Assembly: GCF_014656395.1 (NCBI RefSeq)
Contig: NZ_BNCI01000001.1
Span: forward strand, 1,151,893 to 1,215,892
Source of the DNA: Kordiimonas sediminis
GTDB lineage: Bacteria > Pseudomonadota > Alphaproteobacteria > Sphingomonadales > Kordiimonadaceae
Length of the DNA stretch: 64,000 bases
Direction: 5' to 3'
The stretch's first letter is position 1; every line of letters begins with the position of its first letter. A program made the translations under genes and the position numbers. Below are positions 53,449 through 60,868 of this stretch, piece after piece. The notes under the pieces were generated by a model. It searched no databases and was not told the DNA's origin. It saw only the letters and a program-made list of their open reading frames with translations.

Positions 53449-54688
53449 AGAAGCAGCAGTTCTGTTTTATGATTGGCAATTTTGGGCACGGAAGGATCAG
53501 ATCCCACCCCCAGGCGCCTGGACCCACTGGCTGATATTGGCGGGTAGGGGTTTCGGTAAGACACGAACAGGTGCTGAATGGGTCAGATCCCTTGTTGAGG
53601 AGGGAGCGGTCAGGCGTATCGCGCTTGTGGGGCCAACCTACCGGGATGTCAGGGCAACAATGGTGGAAGGGGAAAGTGGACTTTTAGCTGTTTCGCCACC
53701 ATGGAACCGCCCAACTTTCGAGCCTTCAAAATTTCGGGTGACATGGCCATCCGGTGTTCTTGCGTCGCTCTATAGTGCAGATCAGCCGGAACGACTGCGT
53801 GGTCCCCAACATGAAGCCGCCTGGTGTGATGAGCTGTGTGCCTGGCGATATGATCAGGAAGCCTGGGATCAGTTAATGTTTGGTCTGCGGTTGGGGCCGT
53901 TTCCGCGAACCTGTATCACCACAACACCTAAGCCAACACCACTGTTAAAACGCCTGATGTCGCAGGCGGATGTGCATCTAACGCGCGGCAGTACATTTGA
54001 TAATCTTGCCAATCTGGCGCCGTCCTTCGCAGATACAATCATTGAACGTTACAAAGGTACTCGGCTTGGCCGGCAGGAACTTGACGCAGAAATACTGGAA
54101 GATACGGCTGGGGCGCTTTGGTCGCGTTCAATGATAGAAGATGCCCAACACCAGGGAGAAAGGCCAGATTTTGTCCGGGTGGTTGTGGGGCTTGATCCGC
54201 CGGCAAGCGCTGGCCCCGGGGCTGATGAATGTGGTTTGATTGCCGTTGGGCTGGATGCCCGGTCTTGCGGGTACGTTATTGCCGATAGCTCATCACAAGG
54301 GTTAAGCCCGCTTGGATGGGCAGAGGCTGCGGTTAATCTTTACTACGAAGTAGAAGCAGACCGTATTGTGGTGGAGGTTAATCAGGGGGGGGCGATGGTC
54401 CGCGCGCTTCTGGAGCAAATAGATCCATCTGTGCCCATCAGAGAAGTATATGCAGCGCGCGGAAAACGGGTCCGGGCTGAACCGGTTGCCGCCCTTTATG
54501 AACAGGGCAGAGTAAAACATGCGGGCGTATTCCCAATACTTGAAGATCAATTATGCAGTTACACAGGACTGGCCACTTTTGGGGCTGGTTCAAATGCCAG
54601 AAGTCCGGACAGGATGGATGCGCTCGTTTGGGCAGTATCGGACTTGATGCTGACCCCGCACAAGACCTTGAATATCAGGAAATTATAA
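53372..54688 (+). CDS. Terminase large subunit (packaging ATPase/nuclease)
   Basis: 438 residues. Walker A AGRGFGKT (57-64), Walker B-like WCDEL (151-155; Asp153, Glu154), C-motif TTT in RTCITTTPKP, and nuclease acidic residues in VVVGLDPPASAG and the C-terminal SPDRMDALVWAVSD. The sequence type is that of GTA/HK97-like large terminases (ORFg2 group). Length is normal. Ends in TAATG overlap with the portal gene. Confidence 0.95.
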   Translation: MNFSASFLRAQPQEKVQAFLTGLTDEEAAVLFYDWQFWARKDQIPPPGAWTHWLILAGRGFGKTRTGAEWVRSLVEEGAVRRIALVGPTYRDVRATMVEGESGLLAVSPPWNRPTFEPSKFRVTWPSGVLASLYSADQPERLRGPQHEAAWCDELCAWRYDQEAWDQLMFGLRLGPFPRTCITTTPKPTPLLKRLMSQADVHLTRGSTFDNLANLAPSFADTIIERYKGTRLGRQELDAEILEDTAGALWSRSMIEDAQHQGERPDFVRVVVGLDPPASAGPGADECGLIAVGLDARSCGYVIADSSSQGLSPLGWAEAAVNLYYEVEADRIVVEVNQGGAMVRALLEQIDPSVPIREVYAARGKRVRAEPVAALYEQGRVKHAGVFPILEDQLCSYTGLATFGAGSNARSPDRMDALVWAVSDLMLTPHKTLNIRKL

Positions 54689-55893
54689 TGAAATTTTTTG
54701 CACGATTACGCCAGAACCGTTCGGACGGCCCTGTTGCTCAGAAATCAGATATACCAGCGTCTACTGGCAGGGCAGCTCGTCCAAAATATGCCCCTGTGGG
54801 GCCGGAGCATGCCGTTACCACACCGCGTCGTTATGACAGGCTGGCAGCAGAGGGGTATCAGCAAAATGTGATCGCATACCGGGCGATTAACCTCGTCGCG
54901 CGCGGTGTCTCGTCTATTCCACTCCGGGTTAAAAAGGGGCAAGATACACTTGCAGAGCATCCGCTTATCTCTCTATTGCAGGCACCAAACCCACAACAAA
55001 AAGGGCCAGGATTTCTTTATAATCTGGTTGGGTTTCACCTGATTGCAGGAAATGCATTTATTCTGTCTGTTGGTAGGGATGGTGCACCGCCGCAGGAATT
55101 ATGGTTGCTGCGGCCTGATACTGTCTCGGTTTTGAAAGGTCGGGATTGTCTGCCCCTTGGTTATATCCAGCAAAGTATGGGGGCCAAGCGCCGGTTTACC
55201 GCAGAATCAATTCTGCACTGGAAAGCGTTTAATCCATTAAACGACTGGTACGGTATGGCGCCGCTGGAGGCCGCTGCGATGGCCGTGGATGCGCACAATG
55301 AAGGCAGTCGCTGGAACCTTGCTCTTATTCAAAATGGGGGTACACCATCGGGTGTTTTGTATCAGGAGGATAGTGATGCCCATCTGACAGATAGCCAGTT
55401 TCGCGCGCTTAAAGAGCAGGTTGAAGATCATTATACAGGTGCCGTGAATGCCGGACGACCGCTCCTGCTGGAAGGGGGGCTTAAATGGCAGTCGATGGGC
55501 TTCAGCCCCAAAGACATGGACTGGCAGACCGGCAAGGATATGTCAGCCCGTGAAATTGCGCTGGCTTTTGGGGTGCCGCCGCAGTTGCTGGGGATCCCTG
55601 ATAGTCAGACCTATTCCAATTTCTCAGAAGCCAGACAAAGCGTTTGGGAAGACACGATCATACCGCTGGCTGTAGACCTGATTGCAGAACTGAATGGCTG
55701 GCTGGTGCCGCTATACGGTGATGATGTTCATATTGTTGCAGACCTTGATGATTTACCGGCACTGGAAGCAAAACGGCATAAGAAGTTTGATCGTCTGACG
55801 CGCGCAACATTTTTAACCGATGATGAAAAACGGATCGCCCTTGGCTATCCCGCAAAAAATAGTGACGCATCATCGCTGCTTAACACCCCTTAA
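54688..55893 (+). CDS. Phage portal protein (HK97 family)
   Basis: 401 residues from ATG 54688, which shares a base with the terminase stop; an upstream in-frame start inside the terminase gene is rejected. Typical portal segments are YRAINLVARGVSSIPLRVK, HPLISLLQAPNP, LHWKAFNPLNDWYGMAPLEAA and FGVPPQLLGIPDSQTYSNFSEAR. It forms the dodecameric DNA entry ring at the capsid vertex. The C-terminal end (FLTDDEKRIALGYPAK) matches HK97/GTA portals. Confidence 0.95.
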   Translation: MKFFARLRQNRSDGPVAQKSDIPASTGRAARPKYAPVGPEHAVTTPRRYDRLAAEGYQQNVIAYRAINLVARGVSSIPLRVKKGQDTLAEHPLISLLQAPNPQQKGPGFLYNLVGFHLIAGNAFILSVGRDGAPPQELWLLRPDTVSVLKGRDCLPLGYIQQSMGAKRRFTAESILHWKAFNPLNDWYGMAPLEAAAMAVDAHNEGSRWNLALIQNGGTPSGVLYQEDSDAHLTDSQFRALKEQVEDHYTGAVNAGRPLLLEGGLKWQSMGFSPKDMDWQTGKDMSAREIALAFGVPPQLLGIPDSQTYSNFSEARQSVWEDTIIPLAVDLIAELNGWLVPLYGDDVHIVADLDDLPALEAKRHKKFDRLTRATFLTDDEKRIALGYPAKNSDASSLLNTP

Positions 55894-55905
55894 AGGACAC
55901 ATGGA

Positions 55906-56550
55906 ATGACATTAACGGAAGCAGAGACCGTATCGTTACCGCTTGAAGTAAAGACAACGGGGGCGATCGGAACGTTTGAAGGATACGGCGCCATTTTTGG
56001 CAACGTGGACCGGGACGGAGATCAGATACTGCCCGGTGCCTTTGAGCTTAGTTTGAAAGAGCGCACACCAGTGCTGTTATGGCAGCATAATAGTCAGGAA
56101 CCTATCGGACGGTTTGATACTGTTCGGGAGGATGCGCGCGGTTTATTTGTCAAAGGGCGCTTGTTGCAGCATGGGCGGGGGCTTGAGGCCTATGATCTTC
56201 TGAAAATGGGGGCACTGGACGGACTATCCATTGGATTTGTTGTCAAGGAAGCATACCGGCATCCGAAAACCGGCGTACGCCAGATCAAGCGGGCAGACTG
56301 TATGGAAATATCGCTGGTGACTTTTCCTGCGAACGATCTGGCCCGCGTCCAGTCAGTTAAGTCCGTTGCGGGGGTTAGGACGGAGAGAGACTTTGAACGC
56401 TTTCTAAGGCTGCATGGTTTTTCGAAAAAACAGTCAAAAGCGATTACAAGCAGGGGTTTTCGCAAAAGTATAGCAGAGGAAGTAGAGGATGCAGGACTTG
56501 TTTCGCAGATGCATGACCGGCTTCGAGTGCATAGACCGCAAGCACACTGA
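55906..56550 (+). CDS. HK97-type prohead protease
   Basis: 214 residues. Fold of phage serine proteases (U35/S78): GYGAIFGNVDRDGDQILPGAF, catalytic His in LLWQHNSQEPIG, DGLSIGF with catalytic Ser, and VTFPANDLARV. It matures capsid by removing the delta domain. The C-terminal ~50 residues are lysine-rich. Starts 12 bases after the portal stop. Normally the major capsid gene follows directly, but here it is separated by 1.7 kb. Confidence 0.93.
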   Translation: MTLTEAETVSLPLEVKTTGAIGTFEGYGAIFGNVDRDGDQILPGAFELSLKERTPVLLWQHNSQEPIGRFDTVREDARGLFVKGRLLQHGRGLEAYDLLKMGALDGLSIGFVVKEAYRHPKTGVRQIKRADCMEISLVTFPANDLARVQSVKSVAGVRTERDFERFLRLHGFSKKQSKAITSRGFRKSIAEEVEDAGLVSQMHDRLRVHRPQAH

Positions 56551-56607
56551 TGCTCAGACAGCGATAATTCCCCAGAAGCGCAAACAGAATACATAGAAAG
56601 ATGTAGT

Positions 56608-57309
56608 ATGACAGGGACCACATACGACAGCGGGTATTTACAGACCAAGGTCAGCGGGCTCGCAGGCGGCGGTGACGATCGGTCTGTAATGGAGGCAGGA
56701 AAAACGGTTCTGGAAGCCAGTATGCTTTTGCAGAAAACAGGATCGTATCTGGCTTCTGGCGGTAAAACAGTTTTGACCGGTGGAGGGCTTCATACAGTCT
56801 CAGCCAGTAATAGAACCAGCAGCACGCAGGCTCTACCATCCGTGAGGGCAATTGAAGATGCCTTCAGACAAGCCGCCCGCGGTATCCGACTGGATTTTGA
56901 TGACCTTGGCGGGTCGGTTCAGAACATCTTTCGGGATGTGGCACAGAATATTCTTGGGTCTTTGACTTCAGTTGTTAATCAGTCGGTTGGTGGCGGCTTT
57001 CTGGGGTCAGTTTTTTCAGGACTTATGCCGGTGCTGGGGTTTGCCGGGGGCGGTAGGGTTCAGGCAAACAAACCTATCCTGGTGGGAGAGCGCGGCCGCG
57101 AGATTGTGGTACCATCAAGACCTGCAACCGTGATGAATGCAGCGGATAGCCGTCCTGGATTCGGCCCTGTAGCCCCGGTGGTCCATATTACCAATCACTT
57201 TGATCTTACGCCGTCCCCCGCGATTGCGGCCATGATTGAAAATGCAGCACCTGCGATCCGGGACGCAGCAGTTGCCAGCACAATCAATGTGTTACGGCGT
57301 GGAGGATGA
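56608..57309 (+). CDS. Tail tape-measure-like protein, displaced
   Basis: 233 residues. The C-terminal half is typical of short GTA-type tape-measure proteins: FRQAARGIRLDFDDLGGSVQ, ILGSLTSVVNQSVGGGFLGS, FAGGGRVQANKPILVGERG, REIVVPSRPATVMNAADSR and VVHITNHFDLTPSPAIAAMIENA. In GTA- and HK97-like clusters this gene belongs near the tail genes, far downstream of capsid; here it sits between protease and capsid. The first ~75 residues are glycine-rich and unlike normal N-termini. It may be a truncated duplicate or chimera. GAAAGA precedes the ATG. Confidence 0.75.
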   Translation: MTGTTYDSGYLQTKVSGLAGGGDDRSVMEAGKTVLEASMLLQKTGSYLASGGKTVLTGGGLHTVSASNRTSSTQALPSVRAIEDAFRQAARGIRLDFDDLGGSVQNIFRDVAQNILGSLTSVVNQSVGGGFLGSVFSGLMPVLGFAGGGRVQANKPILVGERGREIVVPSRPATVMNAADSRPGFGPVAPVVHITNHFDLTPSPAIAAMIENAAPAIRDAAVASTINVLRRGG

Positions 57310-57366
57310 AATCCACGCTAAAACGTGTCCCAAAATGGGACAATTTTCTCTTTTTTAGCCTAATTC

Positions 57367-57528
57367 TTGTCACATTCAGCGGCGAAGCCAGTGGTCGAGA
57401 ATATTGGTGCAGTGCCTGACTGGGGTGGGACTGCGATAGGCAAAGGAGTGATAATTGACGAACCCGGTGTATGGATTCCGTTCTTGGTCGGTGTACCAGA
57501 ACCCCCTATTGAGGGTGGTCGCAACTAA
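57367..57528 (+). pseudogene. Possible gene remnant between tape measure and unknown gene
   Basis: An open frame from TTG 57367 (or GTG 57391) encodes ~50 residues with a protein-like end (IGAVPDWGGTAIGKGVIIDE, then PGVWIPFLVGVPEPPIEGG). There is no ribosome site, and a stop lies just upstream in frame. It may be the 3' remnant of a lost structural gene or simply chance. Confidence 0.3.
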
Positions 57529-57563
57529 GGTTAAGAGTTTTCAGCAATCAGTATGGGGGATTT

Positions 57564-58070
57564 ATGCCGTTTGATCCCCGTGTTCCTGAGTGTGAGTTTA
57601 AGTCTGTCCCTGCTAGTCCCGCTCAATTAGGGCGGTTAGAAGATGGGCTTAATCAGTTTTTGTTTGTAAAACCAAAAGCCGTGTCTGTGCATTTTTCTGT
57701 CCTGGGTTTGCCCGATGACCCCATGGATATTCCAGCGATTAAATCATTCATTGCCTCCCTGGTCGTAAACCACCGATCCCGCAGGCGGCAGGTTACATTC
57801 CAGCACCGGATCCAGATTATGTGGGACAACTGCCCCTTGACCTTAACCATTACGGGGTCATTGCAGGCACTGCCCGAGACCTGGAAGCTGGACGCTTATA
57901 TTTCGGCGCCGGAACAAATGCTTGAGCGCGCCCCCAATGCCCTTGCCGAAGGGAAGTGGCACAGGTTTTTCCGACTTTGTTCCATGTTGCTGAAGGGCAG
58001 GAAAAAGCAGCCCTACAGTGTGCATTTCGAAGGCGGCAAACGATACAGGCTGGAATTGGACCGGCTGTAG
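57564..58070 (+). CDS. Unknown prophage accessory protein
   Basis: 168 residues, not recognised. It has GGGGGA before the ATG and ends 28 bases before an intrinsic terminator, so it resembles an independent moron gene inserted before the capsid gene. Content is mixed alpha/beta with a basic C-terminus (FRLCSMLLKGRKKQPYSVHFEGGKRYRLELDRL broken by turns). No signal or membrane segments. Function cannot be predicted. Confidence 0.55.
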   Translation: MPFDPRVPECEFKSVPASPAQLGRLEDGLNQFLFVKPKAVSVHFSVLGLPDDPMDIPAIKSFIASLVVNHRSRRRQVTFQHRIQIMWDNCPLTLTITGSLQALPETWKLDAYISAPEQMLERAPNALAEGKWHRFFRLCSMLLKGRKKQPYSVHFEGGKRYRLELDRL

Positions 58071-58097
58071 ACACGCTCTGCTAGTGCAAATTTTTGA

Positions 58098-58128
58098 TAA
58101 AGCCCATGCGCGAAGCATGGGCTTTTTT
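58098..58128 (+). terminator. Terminator before the capsid gene
   Basis: Ten-base perfect stem AAGCCCATGC / GCATGGGCTT with loop GCGAA, followed by T-run. It lies inside the structural module, 108 bases before the capsid start, so the capsid needs read-through or its own promoter. Confidence 0.88.
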
Positions 58129-58235
58129 GTTTGGTGGTGGGATGCCGCTTTTTTCATAAGCAGTCTGACTGGTACGCCTCCATTTTGGATGCCAGCACTG
58201 CACGTATTTCCTCTGACGCTAACAAGGATAATTTC

Positions 58236-59384
58236 ATGGAACTTACGGAACTAAAGGCAGCAGTTGACACATATGCAGATGCATCAGAAGCAAGCATAAC
58301 AGCACTTGATGGGCGATTGGCTGCGCTAGAAACAAAGATGGCCCGCCCAGAGGCATCTGCCGATTATACACTGGAACAGGAGGACAGCGGTGCCCTTGCT
58401 TATAAAGGGGCGTTTTTGGATGATTTTATTCTGAAAGGGGACGAAACGCAGGTGCGCAAACTTGCGGCCCGTTCCCTTGAGGAAAAAGCCCTCAGTACCT
58501 CTTCTGCCACGGGTACTCTGGTCCCTGAAGACATTGATGGTGAGATTGAGCGGCAGCTTTTGGCACAGTCTCCTCTGCGTTCATATTTGAAAGTAAAGGC
58601 CATTGAAACCGGCAGCTATAAACGCCTTGTCTCCACCGGTGGTACCGCGTCTGGCTGGGCTGGAGAAGAGGACGCACGTACGGAGACAACCGCGCCGGGG
58701 CTGCGCGAAATTGTGATCGACACAGGGGAACTATATTCGAATGCGGCCGCGACCCAGCGCGCACTTGATGATATGCAGTTTGATGCCGAACAGTGGTTGA
58801 TGGAGGAAGTTGCGGATGAATTTGCAGCCAAGGAAACTGCTGCGATTATCAGCGGCAGCGGCGTTAATCAGCCACGCGGTATTCTGTCGGGCGGCATGTC
58901 GGCGGATAGTGACGGGGCCCGGACCTTTGGTTATCTGCAGTATCGCCTTACAGGGGTTAGTGGCGGATGGAAGGCCGCAGACCCCTCTGACGATTTGATC
59001 GACCTCGTTCATGATCTGAACCCCCGATACCGTCAGGGAGCCATCTTTGTTATGAATTCAAAAACCCTGGCGGACGTGCGCAAGTTCAAAGACGCAGACG
59101 GCAATTTCATTTGGCGACCCGGTTTGCAGGACGGACAGCCAGACAGGCTTCTTGGTTATCCGGTGATTGAGGTGGAAGATATGCCGGATGTGGCCGCTGA
59201 TAGTTTCTCTGTTGCCTTTGGTAACTTTGAACGGGGGTACACGCTCGTAGAACGGACAGGCACACGGGTTCTGCGCGATCCATACTCTAACAAGCCCTAT
59301 GTGCATTTTTATGCCACCAGACGGGTTGGCGGTGCGCTCATCAATGATGCGGCGATTAAGCTCCTGAAATTCGGCACGACGTAA
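58236..59384 (+). CDS. HK97-family major capsid protein
   Basis: 382 residues from ATG 58236, preceded by AAGGATAA; an upstream extension reads through the terminator and is rejected. The N-terminal ~95 residues form the charged helical delta/scaffold domain (LTELKAAVDTYADASEASIT). The mature shell domain starts around TSSATGTLVPEDIDGEIER and includes ELYSNAAATQRALDDMQ, AKETAAIISGSGVNQPRGIL, FVMNSKTLADVRKFKDADGN and RVGGALINDAAIKLLKFG at the end. It matches the capsid of GTA-like siphophages. Cleavage by the protease at 55906 is expected. Confidence 0.95.
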   Translation: MELTELKAAVDTYADASEASITALDGRLAALETKMARPEASADYTLEQEDSGALAYKGAFLDDFILKGDETQVRKLAARSLEEKALSTSSATGTLVPEDIDGEIERQLLAQSPLRSYLKVKAIETGSYKRLVSTGGTASGWAGEEDARTETTAPGLREIVIDTGELYSNAAATQRALDDMQFDAEQWLMEEVADEFAAKETAAIISGSGVNQPRGILSGGMSADSDGARTFGYLQYRLTGVSGGWKAADPSDDLIDLVHDLNPRYRQGAIFVMNSKTLADVRKFKDADGNFIWRPGLQDGQPDRLLGYPVIEVEDMPDVAADSFSVAFGNFERGYTLVERTGTRVLRDPYSNKPYVHFYATRRVGGALINDAAIKLLKFGTT

Positions 59385-59857
59385 AGCTTAAATACGGAAC
59401 TTGAATGGTGCCTTAGGTTAATCTTTTCACAGTAATGGGGTCAGTACTGGAAAGCATTACTGACCCTACAGAAAAGGAGTAATGTTTTATTTTATAAAAG
59501 TCATGGATTCTGAATGGGTGGCAGGGCTGAGAAGGAAGGAATAGGTTACAGCTTGTGCATAATTGATTGATTTTTAGTTATCCACATTTTTCTGTACTTG
59601 TGGAAAGAATCTGATGTGTTTTATCTTGACACATATTACGCAAGACCATTGCACATTGTGATTAAGTGTGTATAAGATGCCCTTGGTTGAGTAAAGCTGG
59701 CAGAAAATAAAGGGTTTTCACTTATATGTGATCCTGATTCACAAGCAAGTGACCTTGAATTTGCCGTAATCTTAACTACTTATAAAGGGTGCCAAGGTAC
59801 TTTTTGCTTATCTTGAAAACCTTGATTAAAAAGCTTTTGCTTTTTCTGGAGGAAAAC
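59385..59857. other. Post-capsid region with hairpin, mini-ORF, DnaA boxes and promoter
   Basis: About 470 bases. A hairpin with perfect nine-base arms GGGTCAGTA / TACTGACCC (59438-59466) follows the capsid gene, with no U-tract. A 20-codon ORF (59482-59544) with an excellent AAAGGAG site follows. Next come facing DnaA-box-like sites TTATCCACA (59578-59586) and TTGTGGAAA (59599-59607). A promoter TTGCAC-16-TATAAG (59649-59676) lies ahead of the toxin-antitoxin-like genes. The stretch is more AT-rich than the flanking late genes. Confidence 0.5.
59649..59676 (+). promoter_or_regulatory. Promoter for the toxin-antitoxin-like pair
   Basis: TTGCAC (59649-59654), 16-base spacer and TATAAG (59671-59676), about 180 bases before the first gene of the pair. 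Confidence 0.5.
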
Positions 59858-60043
59858 ATGCCAACTGCATTGCGTGATGATTCATATGACGTTAAAAACT
59901 ACAAGGCTTCTTATAGTAAGCCTCAGCCAGTTTGTTATGATGAGGACATCACTGAAGAATTTATCGAGGCTGTAAAAGCTTTAGCTGCTGAGGAAAATGA
60001 CCCTGAGCGGAAACGTATTGTTGTGGATGGGCCTGCTTGGTAG
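59858..60043 (+). CDS. Putative antitoxin-like small protein
   Basis: 61 residues from ATG 59858, with GGAGGAAAAC directly upstream (an in-frame start at 59789 is rejected). Acidic, with EDITEEFIEAVKALAAEEND followed by PERKRIVVDGPAW. No known antitoxin domain is recognised; identification rests on its size, acidity and position three bases before a PemK/MazF-like gene. Confidence 0.55.
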   Translation: MPTALRDDSYDVKNYKASYSKPQPVCYDEDITEEFIEAVKALAAEENDPERKRIVVDGPAW

Positions 60044-60046
60044 AAT

Positions 60047-60499
60047 ATGTCAGGTTGGCGTTATTATCCAATATCAAGTTTACCATCGGCATTAGACGTA
60101 GTCTGGTGCCGATTTCCTTTGGAAGAGTATCCAAGCGTTCCTGCTTCTAAATGCCGTCCTGCACTCGTGAGGCAAACAGCAGTAAGTGAAGAAGGCGGTA
60201 AGCCTGAAATTGAAATCGTCTATGGCACTTCAAAACTATTGAAGGATCAATATCCTTTCGACTTATTTGTTGAACACGTAAGAGATATGAATGAAGCTGG
60301 GTTGTGGCAGGCCACACGGTTTGTTCTTGGGAAAAAGGCATGGCTCCCATGGAGTGAAGATTTTTTTGTTCCCGGGGTCGGGTGCCCCACCCCTGTTATT
60401 GGTAGACTACCGGCCACATATTTGAAAAAACTGGAAATAATTATGCGATTTAGGGACAGACTTCAGATTGACGATCAATTGTCTCTCGATGTGAGATAA
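60047..60499 (+). CDS. PemK/MazF-like toxin
   Basis: 150 residues. The start of the protein, DVVWCRFPLEEYPSVPASKCRPALVRQTAV, followed by IEIVYGTSKLLKDQ, matches the PemK/MazF-like SH3-type fold (W-x3-P, then RP(A/G)LV and GTS). MazF-type toxins cut RNA at short sites and are blocked by the partner antitoxin. This group is somewhat divergent and catalytic residues were not mapped. The pair is flanked by its own promoter and two terminators and lies inside the phage late genes, as expected for a moron giving maintenance or defence. Confidence 0.65.
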   Translation: MSGWRYYPISSLPSALDVVWCRFPLEEYPSVPASKCRPALVRQTAVSEEGGKPEIEIVYGTSKLLKDQYPFDLFVEHVRDMNEAGLWQATRFVLGKKAWLPWSEDFFVPGVGCPTPVIGRLPATYLKKLEIIMRFRDRLQIDDQLSLDVR

Positions 60500-60540
60500 G
60501 TTTCTTTTACGATCACTTGAATAGCTAACTTAAAAATAAG

Positions 60541-60593
60541 GGGCCTGACGGTCCTTTTTTCGTATCAGCCTCGCTTTAGCGGGGCTTTTTTTT
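60541..60593 (+). terminator. Two tandem terminators after the toxin-like gene
   Basis: First: stem GGGCC / GGTCC with loop TGAC and six T (60541-60560). Second: GCCTCGC / GCGGGGC with loop TTTA and eight T (60567-60593). Together they insulate the pair from downstream phage genes. Confidence 0.8.
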
Positions 60594-60605
60594 ATGGAGA
60601 AAGAA

Positions 60606-60866
60606 ATGACAACGAATGTGAAATCCTACATGGAAGGGATAGCGAACCAGCGTACCTTGTACCGGGAAGGGATGGCGCTGTGTGATCAGTTGGATAATCT
60701 TCTTGGTCGCGCCGCAGAAGGTCGCAGCCGCATACAAACAAGCCTGCAGACGGCGGATGGGATATATACGGCACAGGACTTGGTGAATGCGGACCTGTTG
60801 ATTGGGGAAGTACGTACCCGCTTGCTAGGGGTTTCTTCTGGCATTGATACGCTCATGGGCAGCTAG
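60606..60866 (+). CDS. Small helical phage protein
   Basis: 86 residues from ATG 60606 (GGAGAAAGAA site); an ATG at 60594 is also in frame but lies in the terminator tail. It is predicted fully helical and soluble (MALCDQLDNLLGRAAEGRSRIQTSLQTAD in sections). It ends two bases before the fibre gene. Not recognised; perhaps a structural or chaperone protein for the fibre. Confidence 0.6.
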   Translation: MTTNVKSYMEGIANQRTLYREGMALCDQLDNLLGRAAEGRSRIQTSLQTADGIYTAQDLVNADLLIGEVRTRLLGVSSGIDTLMGS

Positions 60867-60868
60867 CT

